NCBI RefSeq assembly: GCF_014873705.1 | Contig: NZ_JADBDS010000002.1 | Location: forward strand, 1,302,001 to 1,366,000 | From: Mycobacterium sp. OAS707 | GTDB taxonomy: Bacteria > Actinomycetota > Actinomycetes > Mycobacteriales > Mycobacteriaceae | Length of the DNA: 64,000 nucleotides | Reading direction: 5' to 3' | Shown here: positions 34,240 to 41,949 of the stretch, one piece after another | Numbering within the stretch: the first letter of the stretch is position 1 | Layout of the letters: each line of letters opens with the position of its first letter | Made by a program: the position numbers and the translations under genes | The notes under the pieces: generated by a model | The model's input: the letters and a program-made list of their open reading frames with translations, nothing else | What the model was told of the DNA's origin: nothing | Databases searched by the model: none

Positions 34240-35457
34240 GTGCCGACCCTCAAAGCAGCGGGTCTAGTTGACGTCGAAGCCGGCGAGATCGTCCGGCCGG
34301 GAATCGTCCGGGTCGAAGACGACCGGATCGTCGGTGTTGGCGGCGACCCCGAGGGAGACGTTATCGATCTCGGGGACGCCATCCTGCTGCCCGGGCTGAT
34401 GGACATGGAGGTCAACCTCCTCATGGGCGGCCGCGGGGAGAATCCCGGCCTGTCCCAGGTGCAGGACGATCCCCCAACCCGGGTGCTGCGCGCGGTCGGC
34501 AACGCCCGCCGCACGCTGCGCGCCGGCTTCACGACCGTGCGTAACCTCGGGTTGTTCGTCAAGACAGGCGGTTACCTGCTCGACGTCGCGTTGGGCAAGG
34601 CGATCGACGCCGGGTTGATCGAGGGACCGCGGGTGATCCCTGCCGGCCACGCGATCACCCCGACCGGCGGGCATCTCGACCCGACGATGTTCGCCGCGTT
34701 CATGCCGGGCGTACTCGAGTTGACGATCGAAGAGGGCATCGCCAACGGCGTCGACGAGATCCGCAAGGCCGTGCGCTATCAGATCAAACACGGCGCCCAG
34801 CTGATCAAGGTGTGCTGTTCGGGCGGCGTCATGTCGCTGACCGGAGAGGCTGGCGCACAGCACTATTCGGATGAAGAGCTTCGGGTCATCGTCGACGAGG
34901 CACACCGGCGCGGCCTGCGCGTCGCGGCACATACGCATGGCGCGGAGGCGGTCAAGCACGCCATCGAGTGCGGTATCGACTGCATCGAGCACGGCTTCCT
35001 GATGGATGACGAGGCCATCAAGATGATGGTCGACAACGACCGGTTTTTGGTGACCACGCGCAGGCTGGCGCAGGCGATGGATGTATCCAAGGCTCCGAAA
35101 GAGTTGCGGGACAAGGCCGCCGAGATGTTCCCCAAGGCGGAGACCTCGATCAAGGCCGCCTACGACGCCGGGGTGAAGATCGCCGTGGGTACCGATGCGC
35201 CGGCGATCCCGCACGGCCGCAACGCAGATGAACTGGTCACGCTGGTCGAGTGGGGCATGCCGCCGGCAGCGGTGCTGCGCGCGGCCACCGTCGTCGCGGC
35301 GGATCTGATCAACAAACCCGACCTGGGCCAGATTGCCGAGGGCTATCTCGCCGACATCATCGCGGTTCCCGGTGATCCTTTGGCGGATGTTACCGTTACA
35401 CGAAACGTCAACTTTGTAATGAAGGGCGGTAAGGTCTTCCGACATGACGCGCACTGA
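34240..35457 (+). CDS. Amidohydrolase family protein lacking the HxH metal motif
   Basis: A 405-residue prolidase/imidazolonepropionase-like amidohydrolase. Most of the metal site is present: the carboxylated Lys in LIKVCCSGG (K190), His in AHTHG (H231), His in IEHG (H251) and Asp in GTDAP (D319). The first ligand pair, normally DMHVHL, reads DMEVNLL (E57, N59), so the HxH is lost. The enzyme may bind a single metal or be altered in activity. The GTG at 34240 is the likely start, though its ribosome site (AGGAG, 34221-34225) is far; ATG 34213 is possible. Confidence 0.85.
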   Translation: MPTLKAAGLVDVEAGEIVRPGIVRVEDDRIVGVGGDPEGDVIDLGDAILLPGLMDMEVNLLMGGRGENPGLSQVQDDPPTRVLRAVGNARRTLRAGFTTVRNLGLFVKTGGYLLDVALGKAIDAGLIEGPRVIPAGHAITPTGGHLDPTMFAAFMPGVLELTIEEGIANGVDEIRKAVRYQIKHGAQLIKVCCSGGVMSLTGEAGAQHYSDEELRVIVDEAHRRGLRVAAHTHGAEAVKHAIECGIDCIEHGFLMDDEAIKMMVDNDRFLVTTRRLAQAMDVSKAPKELRDKAAEMFPKAETSIKAAYDAGVKIAVGTDAPAIPHGRNADELVTLVEWGMPPAAVLRAATVVAADLINKPDLGQIAEGYLADIIAVPGDPLADVTVTRNVNFVMKGGKVFRHDAH

Positions 35458-35872
35458 AGATCTGGTCGAGATCCAGCAGCTCCTGGCGAAATACGCGGTC
35501 ACCATCACCCAGGGCGACATCGATGGCCTGATCTCGGTGTTCACTCCGGACGGCACTTACAGCGCGTTCGGCTCGACGTACACGCTGAACCGCTTCCCCG
35601 AACTCGTCGACGCGGCCCCTAAGGGTCTGTTCATGACCGGCACGTCACTGGTCACCCTCGACCCCGACAACCCGGACGCGGCCACGGGGACACAACCGCT
35701 GTGCTTCATCGAGCACTCCAAGCACGACATGCGCATCGGCTACTACAACGACACCTATGTGCGCACCGACGATGGGTGGCGGCTGAAAACCCGTGCCATG
35801 ACGTTCATTCGGCGCAGCGGCGAGCACGATTCGGGTCGGCCGCACGCGATCGGGAGACCAGAAGCCGGATGA
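35444..35872 (+). CDS. SnoaL/NTF2-like fold protein
   Basis: This 142-residue protein has the pattern of the SnoaL-like NTF2 superfamily: EDLVEIQQLLAKYAVTITQGDIDGLISVF, then an antiparallel sheet ending in YNDTYVRTDDGWRLKTRAMTFIRR. Members act as cyclases, isomerases or dehydratases, and the beta subunits of Rieske oxygenases share this fold. It overlaps the amidohydrolase end by 14 bp and the next ACAD by 4 bp, so it is an integral operon member. No catalytic residue assignment is safe. Confidence 0.83.
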   Translation: MTRTEDLVEIQQLLAKYAVTITQGDIDGLISVFTPDGTYSAFGSTYTLNRFPELVDAAPKGLFMTGTSLVTLDPDNPDAATGTQPLCFIEHSKHDMRIGYYNDTYVRTDDGWRLKTRAMTFIRRSGEHDSGRPHAIGRPEAG

Positions 35873-36993
35873 CGGATCTGTTCGAACCCGCCGCCTTCCG
35901 CACCGCGCTGAGGACGTGGCTCGACGAGAACGATCTGACGCCTCCGCCGGACGGCGCGTCGCTCGACGCACACCAGGCGCAACACCTGCGCGTGTTGAAG
36001 GCGCTGTACGACGCGGGCTGGATGCGTTATGGCTGGCCCGAATCGGCTGGTGGGCTGGGAGGTCCGGACATCCTGCGCGCGATCGTCGGCGAGGAGATTG
36101 TCGGCCGTGGCATCGACCATCCAGGGCCGTATTCGATGCTCGACGTACTGACCCCGACCATGATCGACTATGCGCAACCCGAACTGGCAGCCGAGATGGT
36201 GCCGAAGCTGTTGTCGGGCCAGGAATCGTGGTGCCAGGGCTTCTCCGAACCCGGCGCAGGCAGCGACCTCGCGTCGTTGACCACCCGTGCCGTGCAGGAC
36301 GGCGATCACTGGATTGTCAACGGGCAGAAGGTGTGGACGAGCTTCGCGCAGTACGCGACTCGGTGTGTGCTGCTGACCCGGACCGGCGGACCGGACACCC
36401 CCAATCACGAAGCCATCACCGCGTTCTTCGTCGACCTGGACTCCCCCGGCGTCACGGTGCGACCGCTGCGAACCATGCACGATGTCGACGAGTTCTGCGA
36501 GGTGTACTTCGACGACGTGGCGGTGCCGGCCGACCGCATGCTCGGCCGACCTGGGGACGGCTGGCGACTGGCCATGGACCTGCTGCCCTACGAACGCTCG
36601 ACATGCTTCTGGCAGCGCATCGCCTACCTTTACTCGCGGTTCGACGCGCTGATCGGTGAAGTCAAAGGTCAAGGCCAAGCAGTGGATTCGGATATGGGCG
36701 AGGCGTATCTGGCGTTGCACACGCTGCGGTGCCGGTCTCGCGCGACCCAGCACCGTCTTGGCGAAGGCCAGAAGCTGGGCCCAGACACCTCGATCGACAA
36801 GGTGCTGCTGGCCGGTGCCGAACAGCGGCTGTACGACACTGCTCACGATCTGCTGCCGGGCGCCATCGAACTCGACGACACCCCGTGGCGCACGGAGTAC
36901 TTGTACTCGCGCGCGGCCACCATCTACGGCGGCACCGCCGAGGTGCAGCGCAACATCATCGCCCGCCGTCTGCTCGATCTCGGGAAGGAGTGA
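35869..36993 (+). CDS. Acyl-CoA dehydrogenase, large partner
   Basis: A 374-residue ACAD with the FAD/substrate motifs GFSEPGAGSDLASLTTRAVQ and HWIVNGQKVWTSFAQYAT, and the C-terminal TIYGGTAEVQRNIIARRLL. The ATG overlaps the SnoaL gene stop (ATGA). A shortened ACAD follows after 2 bp. Mycobacterial steroid-side-chain ACADs are often alpha2-beta2 heterotetramers encoded by two adjacent genes, and this pair fits that arrangement. The large partner retains the cofactor-binding segments. Confidence 0.9.
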   Translation: MTDLFEPAAFRTALRTWLDENDLTPPPDGASLDAHQAQHLRVLKALYDAGWMRYGWPESAGGLGGPDILRAIVGEEIVGRGIDHPGPYSMLDVLTPTMIDYAQPELAAEMVPKLLSGQESWCQGFSEPGAGSDLASLTTRAVQDGDHWIVNGQKVWTSFAQYATRCVLLTRTGGPDTPNHEAITAFFVDLDSPGVTVRPLRTMHDVDEFCEVYFDDVAVPADRMLGRPGDGWRLAMDLLPYERSTCFWQRIAYLYSRFDALIGEVKGQGQAVDSDMGEAYLALHTLRCRSRATQHRLGEGQKLGPDTSIDKVLLAGAEQRLYDTAHDLLPGAIELDDTPWRTEYLYSRAATIYGGTAEVQRNIIARRLLDLGKE

Positions 36994-36995
36994 CC

Positions 36996-37796
36996 GTGGG
37001 CGTGAATTCCGAGCTTGAGTTGCTCGAAGACGGACTGCGCAAGACCATGCTGTCGAAGTCCGGGCCGGAACTCGATGCCGCGCTGACCGAACTCGGCTGG
37101 GCCGAAATGCTGTCCGACATGCCCGAGGTAGCCGTGCCGATGGTGTTCCGGCTACTCGGCGAAACCGGTTCGCACGCTTCGGTTCTCGTCGACGTCGTGC
37201 TGCACGCGACCGGCAACACCATCGGCGACACCGTGGAGTTGCCGCTGCCGTATGCCGGCAACACCTGGGTGGTGTGGGACCGCACCGGTGCCGGCGACGG
37301 GTCGACTCTTGGCGGACTGCCGCTGCGCCGGGAGGAGGAGGGCTATCCCATCCGGGTCGCGGAGGCTCGCGTTGCGGTGGGCTGGTGGCTGGTCGGCGCG
37401 TCAAGGGCGATGCTGACCCTGGCGCGTCAGCATGCGCTTGATCGCACGCAGTTCGGCCGACCAATCGCGTCGTTCCAAGCGATTCGGCACCGGTTGGCGG
37501 AGACGCTGGTGGCGATCGAAGGAGCCGAGGCGACGCTGAATCTGCCCGGCGTCGACAATCCAGATCTGACCGCGCTGCTGGCCAAGGCCGCCGCGGGCAA
37601 GGCCGCGCTGACCGCAGCCAAACACTGCCAGCAGGTACTCGGTGGTATCGGCTTCACCGCCGAACACGATCTGCACCGTCACGTGAAGCGGGTCCTGGTG
37701 CTCGACGGATTACTCGGCAGCTCAAGGGAACTGACTCGCAAGGCGGGAGCGGGGCTGCGCGCTCGCGGCTCAGCCCCACGCCTGGCCCAGCTCTAA
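36996..37796 (+). CDS. Short acyl-CoA dehydrogenase, likely small partner
   Basis: At 266 residues this protein is about 100 shorter than a normal ACAD. The C-terminal helical domain is clear (RQHALDRTQFGRPIASFQAI, then HCQQVLGGIGFTAEHDLHRH), but the N-terminal and middle domains are reduced and lack the SEPGAGSD-type flavin motif. The GTG at 36996 has GGAAGGAG 5 nt upstream. It is most likely the non-equivalent subunit of a heteromeric dehydrogenase with the preceding gene product. It is the last gene of the operon, before a repeat-rich convergent gap. Confidence 0.87.
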   Translation: MGVNSELELLEDGLRKTMLSKSGPELDAALTELGWAEMLSDMPEVAVPMVFRLLGETGSHASVLVDVVLHATGNTIGDTVELPLPYAGNTWVVWDRTGAGDGSTLGGLPLRREEEGYPIRVAEARVAVGWWLVGASRAMLTLARQHALDRTQFGRPIASFQAIRHRLAETLVAIEGAEATLNLPGVDNPDLTALLAKAAAGKAALTAAKHCQQVLGGIGFTAEHDLHRHVKRVLVLDGLLGSSRELTRKAGAGLRARGSAPRLAQL

Positions 37797-37810
37797 AGAC
37801 CCTGCTCCAA

Positions 37811-37947
37811 CTACCGCGAGCGACCGTGTCTGCACACGACACGCCGCCAAAATGTGGCATTTCGCGCACGCTCGCGCGGAGTCGACGGTGCGCAGCACGC
37901 ACGCAGATTTCGGCGTGTCGGCGGGCAGACACGCACGCTCGCGGTAG
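37811..37947. repeat. Long imperfect inverted repeat in convergent gap
   Basis: The 174-bp space between two convergent operons is mostly one inverted repeat. The left arm 37811-37846 (starting CTACCGCGAGCG) pairs with the right arm 37911-37947 (ending CGCTCGCGGTAG). Arms of about 36 bp differ at only a few positions around a 64-bp centre that holds further GC-rich palindromes. It could be a bidirectional terminator or a dispersed mycobacterial intergenic palindrome. No coding sequence is visible here. Confidence 0.75.
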
Positions 37948-37970
37948 GTGGTGATGGGGAGGGTGCGCCG

Positions 37971-38753
37971 CTATTGGATGTTGGCCTTCATCTCCTCGAG
38001 GTTCACCAGCACAGGCCATCCACCAACGCTCAGCGCATTGCCGTGGCCGGTCTGGTGAATGTCGAACACGGACTGAATTGCCGCGTAGAAGCCCTGCACG
38101 TCGAGCGTCTGGTTGACCGCACGCTTGGCCTGACGCAGCGCGAACGGTGGCATCTTGGCGATCTGCTCGGCCAACGCCCGCGTCTCGGAGTCGAGCGCGT
38201 CGCGCGGCACCACCCGGTTGACCATGCCGGTGGCCAGCACCTCGTCGGCGGTCATCGCGCGACCGGTGAACAGAATCTCCTTGGCCTTGCGCGGTCCCAA
38301 CTCCCAAGTGTGGCCGTGGTATTCGACTCCCCCGATGCCCATCAGCACCACCGGGTCGGAGAACTGCGCGTCGTCGGCGGCGATGATCAGGTCGCACGGC
38401 CAACACAACAGCAGCCCGCCGGAGATACACCGGCCCTGCACGGCGGCGATCGACGGCTTCGGCACATTGCGCCAGCGCAACGTGTACTCGAGGTAACGCT
38501 TGGCCTCGTGCTGGATGATGAAGTCGAGCGTGATCTTGTCGGGAACGGGTCCGCCGCCACGCAAATCGTGACCAGCCGAGAAGTGTTTTCCGTTGGCGCG
38601 CAACACGATCACCGTTACCTCGGGATCCTCTGCGGCGCGGGTCCATGCGGCATCGAGTTCGTCGAGGAGTTCAGGATTCTGCGCGTTGGCGGCCTCGGGG
38701 CGGTTCAGTGTGATGGTGCCGATGCGGTCGGCGACCTCATAATCGATGTACAC
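37971..38753 (-). CDS. Enoyl-CoA hydratase/isomerase family protein
   Basis: A 260-residue crotonase with the oxyanion-hole segments HFSAGHDLRG and GRCISGGLLLCWPCDL. The usual hydratase glutamates are not at their standard places: the first region reads GGLLLCW and the second MGIGGVEYHGHTWELG. Normal hydratase chemistry is therefore uncertain, and an isomerase, lyase or hydrolase variant is possible. It is downstream of an ACAD (9-bp gap) on the same strand, giving a two-gene unit under the palindrome at 39984-40002. Confidence 0.88.
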   Translation of the reverse strand: MYIDYEVADRIGTITLNRPEAANAQNPELLDELDAAWTRAAEDPEVTVIVLRANGKHFSAGHDLRGGGPVPDKITLDFIIQHEAKRYLEYTLRWRNVPKPSIAAVQGRCISGGLLLCWPCDLIIAADDAQFSDPVVLMGIGGVEYHGHTWELGPRKAKEILFTGRAMTADEVLATGMVNRVVPRDALDSETRALAEQIAKMPPFALRQAKRAVNQTLDVQGFYAAIQSVFDIHQTGHGNALSVGGWPVLVNLEEMKANIQ

Positions 38754-38762
38754 AGTCGTTCC

Positions 38763-39938
38763 TCAATTTCGGGGTAAGCCCAGCACCCGCTGGGCGATGA
38801 TGTTTCGTTGGATCTCCGACGTCCCGCCGGCAATGGTGCCGCCGAACGAGCGGACGTAACGCTCGAACCAACCGGTGCGGTACACGTCGAGATGGACGGC
38901 GCTATACGGGCCCGAGAACGTCGGGTGCGCCAACGCGTCAGCGCCCGCCGCCGCCAGCGCGTGCTCGGCGGCCAGCTGCGAGGCCTCCGACCCCAACAGC
39001 TTGAGCACCGACATCGCCGAGGGATCCTCGTCGCCGCGCGAAGCTGCCGCCAACGCCATTGACCCCATCAGGCGAAGAGCCTGGTTGTCCATCACCAGCG
39101 TCGCGTAACGGTCACGGTCCAGCGTCGTGCGCGGACAGAAATCGTCGACGAACTCCTGCAACCGGTCGGCGTAGCTCAGCCACAACATGTTTCGCTCATG
39201 GCCGAGCGAACCATTCGCCACCCGCCAGCCTTCGTTGAGCGGTCCGACCAAATTCTCTGCAGGCACCCGCACATCGTTGAAGAACACTTCGTTGAAGTCG
39301 AGATCGTCGCGGTCGCATACGGACGCGAACGGCCTGCGCACCACGCCCGGAGCATCGGTCGGGATCAACAGCACGCTGATCCCTTTGTGTTTGGGGGCAT
39401 TTGGATCGGTGCGAACAAAAGTCAGCAAAACGTCTGCATCGTGGGCGCCAGACGTCCACACCTTCTGGCCGTTGACGACGAACTCGTCACCGTCCAGTAC
39501 GGCCCTGGTGCGCAGGGACGCCAGGTCCGATCCGGCGCCGGGCTCGCTCATGCCCAGCGACGCCGTGATGTCGGCACGCAGAATCGGGATAGCCCATTTC
39601 TGCTGCTGCTCCGGTGTCCCGAAGGAGATCAACGACGCCGCGATGATGCCGACACCCTGCGGGTTGAATGTCAGGTAGGCAGCCCTGCGTGTGAGTTCCA
39701 CCTGATGCACGTACTGCTGAAGAATGGTGGCGTTGCGGCCGCCGAATTCGGGTGGGTAGCCGGGACACAACCAGCCGTTCTCGAACATCAGCCGTTGCCA
39801 TCGCCGCGCCCAGTCGGGGACGTCACTGCTCGAGTGGGAGCGAGCCAAGGCCTCTTCGTCGCTGGGCAGATGTCCGTCCAGGAATGCCACGAACTCCGCG
39901 CGAAAAGCCTCGACGTCAGCGTCGAAATTCAGCTGCAC
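38763..39938 (-). CDS. Acyl-CoA dehydrogenase
   Basis: This 391-residue ACAD has the standard elements GMSEPGAGSDLASLRTRAVL, EFVVNGQKVWTSGA and, at the C terminus, YVRSFGGTIAGGTSEIQRNI. It is divergent from a TetR gene and lies 46 bp from a perfect 19-bp palindrome, so its expression is probably repressed by that TetR. With the crotonase downstream it would perform two steps of one beta-oxidation turn. The C-terminal GGTSEIQRN pattern is shared by several ACADs in this window. Confidence 0.93.
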   Translation of the reverse strand: MQLNFDADVEAFRAEFVAFLDGHLPSDEEALARSHSSSDVPDWARRWQRLMFENGWLCPGYPPEFGGRNATILQQYVHQVELTRRAAYLTFNPQGVGIIAASLISFGTPEQQQKWAIPILRADITASLGMSEPGAGSDLASLRTRAVLDGDEFVVNGQKVWTSGAHDADVLLTFVRTDPNAPKHKGISVLLIPTDAPGVVRRPFASVCDRDDLDFNEVFFNDVRVPAENLVGPLNEGWRVANGSLGHERNMLWLSYADRLQEFVDDFCPRTTLDRDRYATLVMDNQALRLMGSMALAAASRGDEDPSAMSVLKLLGSEASQLAAEHALAAAGADALAHPTFSGPYSAVHLDVYRTGWFERYVRSFGGTIAGGTSEIQRNIIAQRVLGLPRN

Positions 39939-39983
39939 GGCGCTCCTGGGAAGGAAAAACTAAAGACTTCTGTTATCTCCAAA

Positions 39984-40002
39984 ATGAGAATACTATTCTC
40001 AT
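39984..40002. promoter_or_regulatory. Perfect 19-bp operator ATGAGAATACTATTCTCAT
   Basis: The sequence ATGAGAATACTATTCTCAT is a perfect palindrome with 9-bp arms in the 118-bp divergent gap between the ACAD and TetR genes. It is the best copy of the GAGAA-N5-TTCTC motif found also at 32050-32064 and 40780-40794. It is probably the primary site of the adjacent TetR protein. Confidence 0.75.
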
Positions 40003-40056
40003 GGTGAGAAAGTTACAATCTCTGACACGTGAACCGCGAGGGGGTCGACGACCGCG

Positions 40057-40776
40057 ATGGCAAGGCGTTCTCCGGTACAGTCAGTGCATGTTTTGCCTAA
40101 TCGGCCTGGATCCGAGCCGCCGGTGACCAGTCCCAGCGAAGAACCCGCCTGGAAGCAACGCGCGGTCGAGCGATCGATCAAGACAGCGAAGCTCCGGGCC
40201 GCGCAGCGCGTTCAGCGGTTCCTGGACGCCGCCCAGGCGATCATCATCGAGAAGGGCAGCACCGACTTCACGGTCCAAGAGGTAGTCGACCGCTCGCGGC
40301 AGTCGCTGCGAAGCTTCTACCTGCAGTTTGACGGTAAGCATGAGCTCCTGCTCGCCCTGTTCGAGGATGCCCTCAGCCGGTCGGCCGACCAGATCCGCGC
40401 CGCGACGGACAGCCAGAAGGACCCGCTCGAACGCCTCAAAGTAGCCGTCAAGCTGCTGTTCGAGTCCTCGCGACCAGACCCCACCGCAAAGCGGCCGCTG
40501 TTCACCGACTTCGCGCCGCGGCTACTTGTCTCCCACCCCACGGAGGTCAACGTCGCCCACGCGCCACTATTGGCCCTGCTCACAGAGCTGATGGAGGCCG
40601 CAAGCGAGGCCGGCGAATTGCGGCCCGGCATCAACCCCAAGCGGATGGCCGCGATGACGATGCAGACCGTGATGTTCGTCGCGCAGCACAGCGGCGAGTC
40701 CGCCGATGGCGTTGCGCACCCCATCACAGCGGACGAAGTCTGGGACTTCTGCTCCCACGGATTCGCCTCCAGCTAG
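40057..40776 (+). CDS. TetR family regulator, candidate for GAGAA-N5-TTCTC motif
   Basis: A TetR-type protein of about 239 residues. The HTH lies further in than usual because of a long basic N-terminal region: RVQRFLDAAQAIIIEKGSTD, then TVQEVVDRSRQSLRSFYLQF and DGKHELLLALF. The start is uncertain: ATG 40057 is listed, but GTG 40084 or 40123 would give more typical N termini. It sits between two perfect copies of the motif (39984-40002 and 40780-40794), which makes it the prime candidate for the regulator of the ACAD, TesB and Rieske operons. Confidence 0.87.
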   Translation: MARRSPVQSVHVLPNRPGSEPPVTSPSEEPAWKQRAVERSIKTAKLRAAQRVQRFLDAAQAIIIEKGSTDFTVQEVVDRSRQSLRSFYLQFDGKHELLLALFEDALSRSADQIRAATDSQKDPLERLKVAVKLLFESSRPDPTAKRPLFTDFAPRLLVSHPTEVNVAHAPLLALLTELMEAASEAGELRPGINPKRMAAMTMQTVMFVAQHSGESADGVAHPITADEVWDFCSHGFASS

Positions 40777-40779
40777 CGC

Positions 40780-40825
40780 GAGAATTACGTTCTCACTGAC
40801 GTAGAATCAGGCTTACACTCAGTGA
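40780..40825 (+). promoter_or_regulatory. Operator and leaderless promoter of TesB gene
   Basis: GAGAATTACGTTCTC (40780-40794) begins just after the TetR stop codon. A -10 TACACT (40814-40819) follows about 19 bp downstream, and the GTG start at 40826 falls 7 nt after it, with no ribosome site. The operator covers the expected -35 zone, so repressor binding would block this leaderless promoter. Confidence 0.6.
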
Positions 40826-41647
40826 GTGCCTGATCTCTGGACCGACCTACTGGCCTGTTTTGATCTGCACCCGGTGCCGTCGGGGGGCACCGGACAAGGC
40901 AACGTCACCGAGTTCGAGGGCCGCAATCAACATCTGGAATACCATCGCGTGTTCGGCGGCCAACTGCTCGGCCAATTCCTCCGGATAGCGTCGACGATCT
41001 GTCCGGACAAGGCCGTCAAATCCCAGCACGTGGTGTTCGCGCGCGAAGGCCACGCCGATGAGCCCATCCACTACCGCGCCACCTGCCACCATGACGGTCG
41101 CTCCTTTGCGACGGTGGCCGTCACCGCACAGCAGAGTCGCGGAATCGTGGCGACCTCGTCGATCTCCATGCACGCATTCGAGGATGGTCCACAACGTCAG
41201 TCGATCGACGATGTGCCCGCTGTCCTCGGCCCGGAGCATCGAGTCGCACTCGACCTGATCCCGTGGGAGACCCGCGCCGACGTCGATCTGACCGCCACCA
41301 CCACCGGGCCTCCGGAGTACGAAGTGTGGATGCGCACGCCCGCCGTCGAGCCTGCGCTGGCACCCGCGCTCGCCGCCTACGGCACCGATCTCACGCTCAT
41401 CGGAACCGCCCTTCGGCCGATGGAAGGCGTCAGCCATCGAGGCAACGGCACATGGTTCACGTCCGCGGTCACATCCCACACGATCTGGTTTCATCGGCCG
41501 TTCCGCACCGACTCGTGGTTTCTACTCAGGCAGCACAGCCCGCTACTGGCGCACGGCCGCGGCTTCGGCCGCGGTGACATCCTCACCGAGGACGGCACGC
41601 TGGTCGCCTCGTATGCCCAAGAAGCGCTCCTGCGATTCCCGGACTGA
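40826..41647 (+). CDS. tesB: Acyl-CoA thioesterase II (TesB-like)
   Basis: This 273-residue double-hotdog thioesterase matches the TesB family. EYHRVFGGQLLGQFLRIAS, then SQHVVFAREGHADEPIHY and RSFATVAVTAQQ, form the first hotdog; TSAVTSHTIWFHRPFR and the C-terminal RGFGRGDILTEDGTLVASYAQEALLR form the second, with the conserved Asp in RGDI. It would hydrolyse acyl-CoA to free CoA, perhaps relieving CoA trapping during catabolism. The start appears leaderless and under the TetR operator. Confidence 0.92.
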   Translation: MPDLWTDLLACFDLHPVPSGGTGQGNVTEFEGRNQHLEYHRVFGGQLLGQFLRIASTICPDKAVKSQHVVFAREGHADEPIHYRATCHHDGRSFATVAVTAQQSRGIVATSSISMHAFEDGPQRQSIDDVPAVLGPEHRVALDLIPWETRADVDLTATTTGPPEYEVWMRTPAVEPALAPALAAYGTDLTLIGTALRPMEGVSHRGNGTWFTSAVTSHTIWFHRPFRTDSWFLLRQHSPLLAHGRGFGRGDILTEDGTLVASYAQEALLRFPD

Positions 41648-41652
41648 ACTCG

Positions 41653-41949
41653 ATGTCTCCAAATGCGTTGCCTCATCGGGTCTTTCACCGGCCGATCGGC
41701 ACCGTCGGCGCCCGCGCACTGCGGGCCGTGATCGAACACCCACGCATGATGCTGATCGGCGGCGCCGACGTAGTGACCTTCCGCAGGTCGCGACAACACT
41801 GGCGCGAGAAGCTGATTCTTCTAAGCAGAGAGCTTAAGTTGCAAGAAAAGAGTCTGTTATTGACACCCGCGGCCCGCCGATGCCAGAGTTGTGAGACAAA
41901 TACAGTCCATATGTCTTACGCCCCTGCTCAGCGAGAGGCAACACCGTGA
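41653..41949 (+). other. Doubtful small ORF in 298-bp gap before P450
   Basis: The gap between TesB and the P450 holds one 98-codon frame starting 5 bp after the TesB stop. Its first 50 codons look mildly coding (GC-rich third positions; HRPIGTVGARALRAVIEHPR), but the rest runs through an AT-rich promoter-like stretch and overlaps the P450 start. I recognise no family. It may be a gene remnant or chance; the region more likely serves as the P450 promoter, with TTGACA at 41860-41865. Confidence 0.2.
41806..41820. promoter_or_regulatory. Imperfect GAGAA-N5-TTCTT operator upstream of P450
   Basis: GAGAAGCTGATTCTT matches the GAGAA-N5-TTCTC motif at 9 of 10 arm positions and lies 126 bp before the P450 GTG, upstream of a TTGACA box (41860-41865). 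It may extend the TetR regulon to the P450, SDR and WS/DGAT genes. A single mismatch in a short motif makes this tentative. Confidence 0.35.

Noticed and set aside
35755..37464. 569-codon open frame on the - strand
   Set aside because: It is antisense to two ACAD genes carrying intact family motifs; the translation is low-complexity Arg/Ala-rich.
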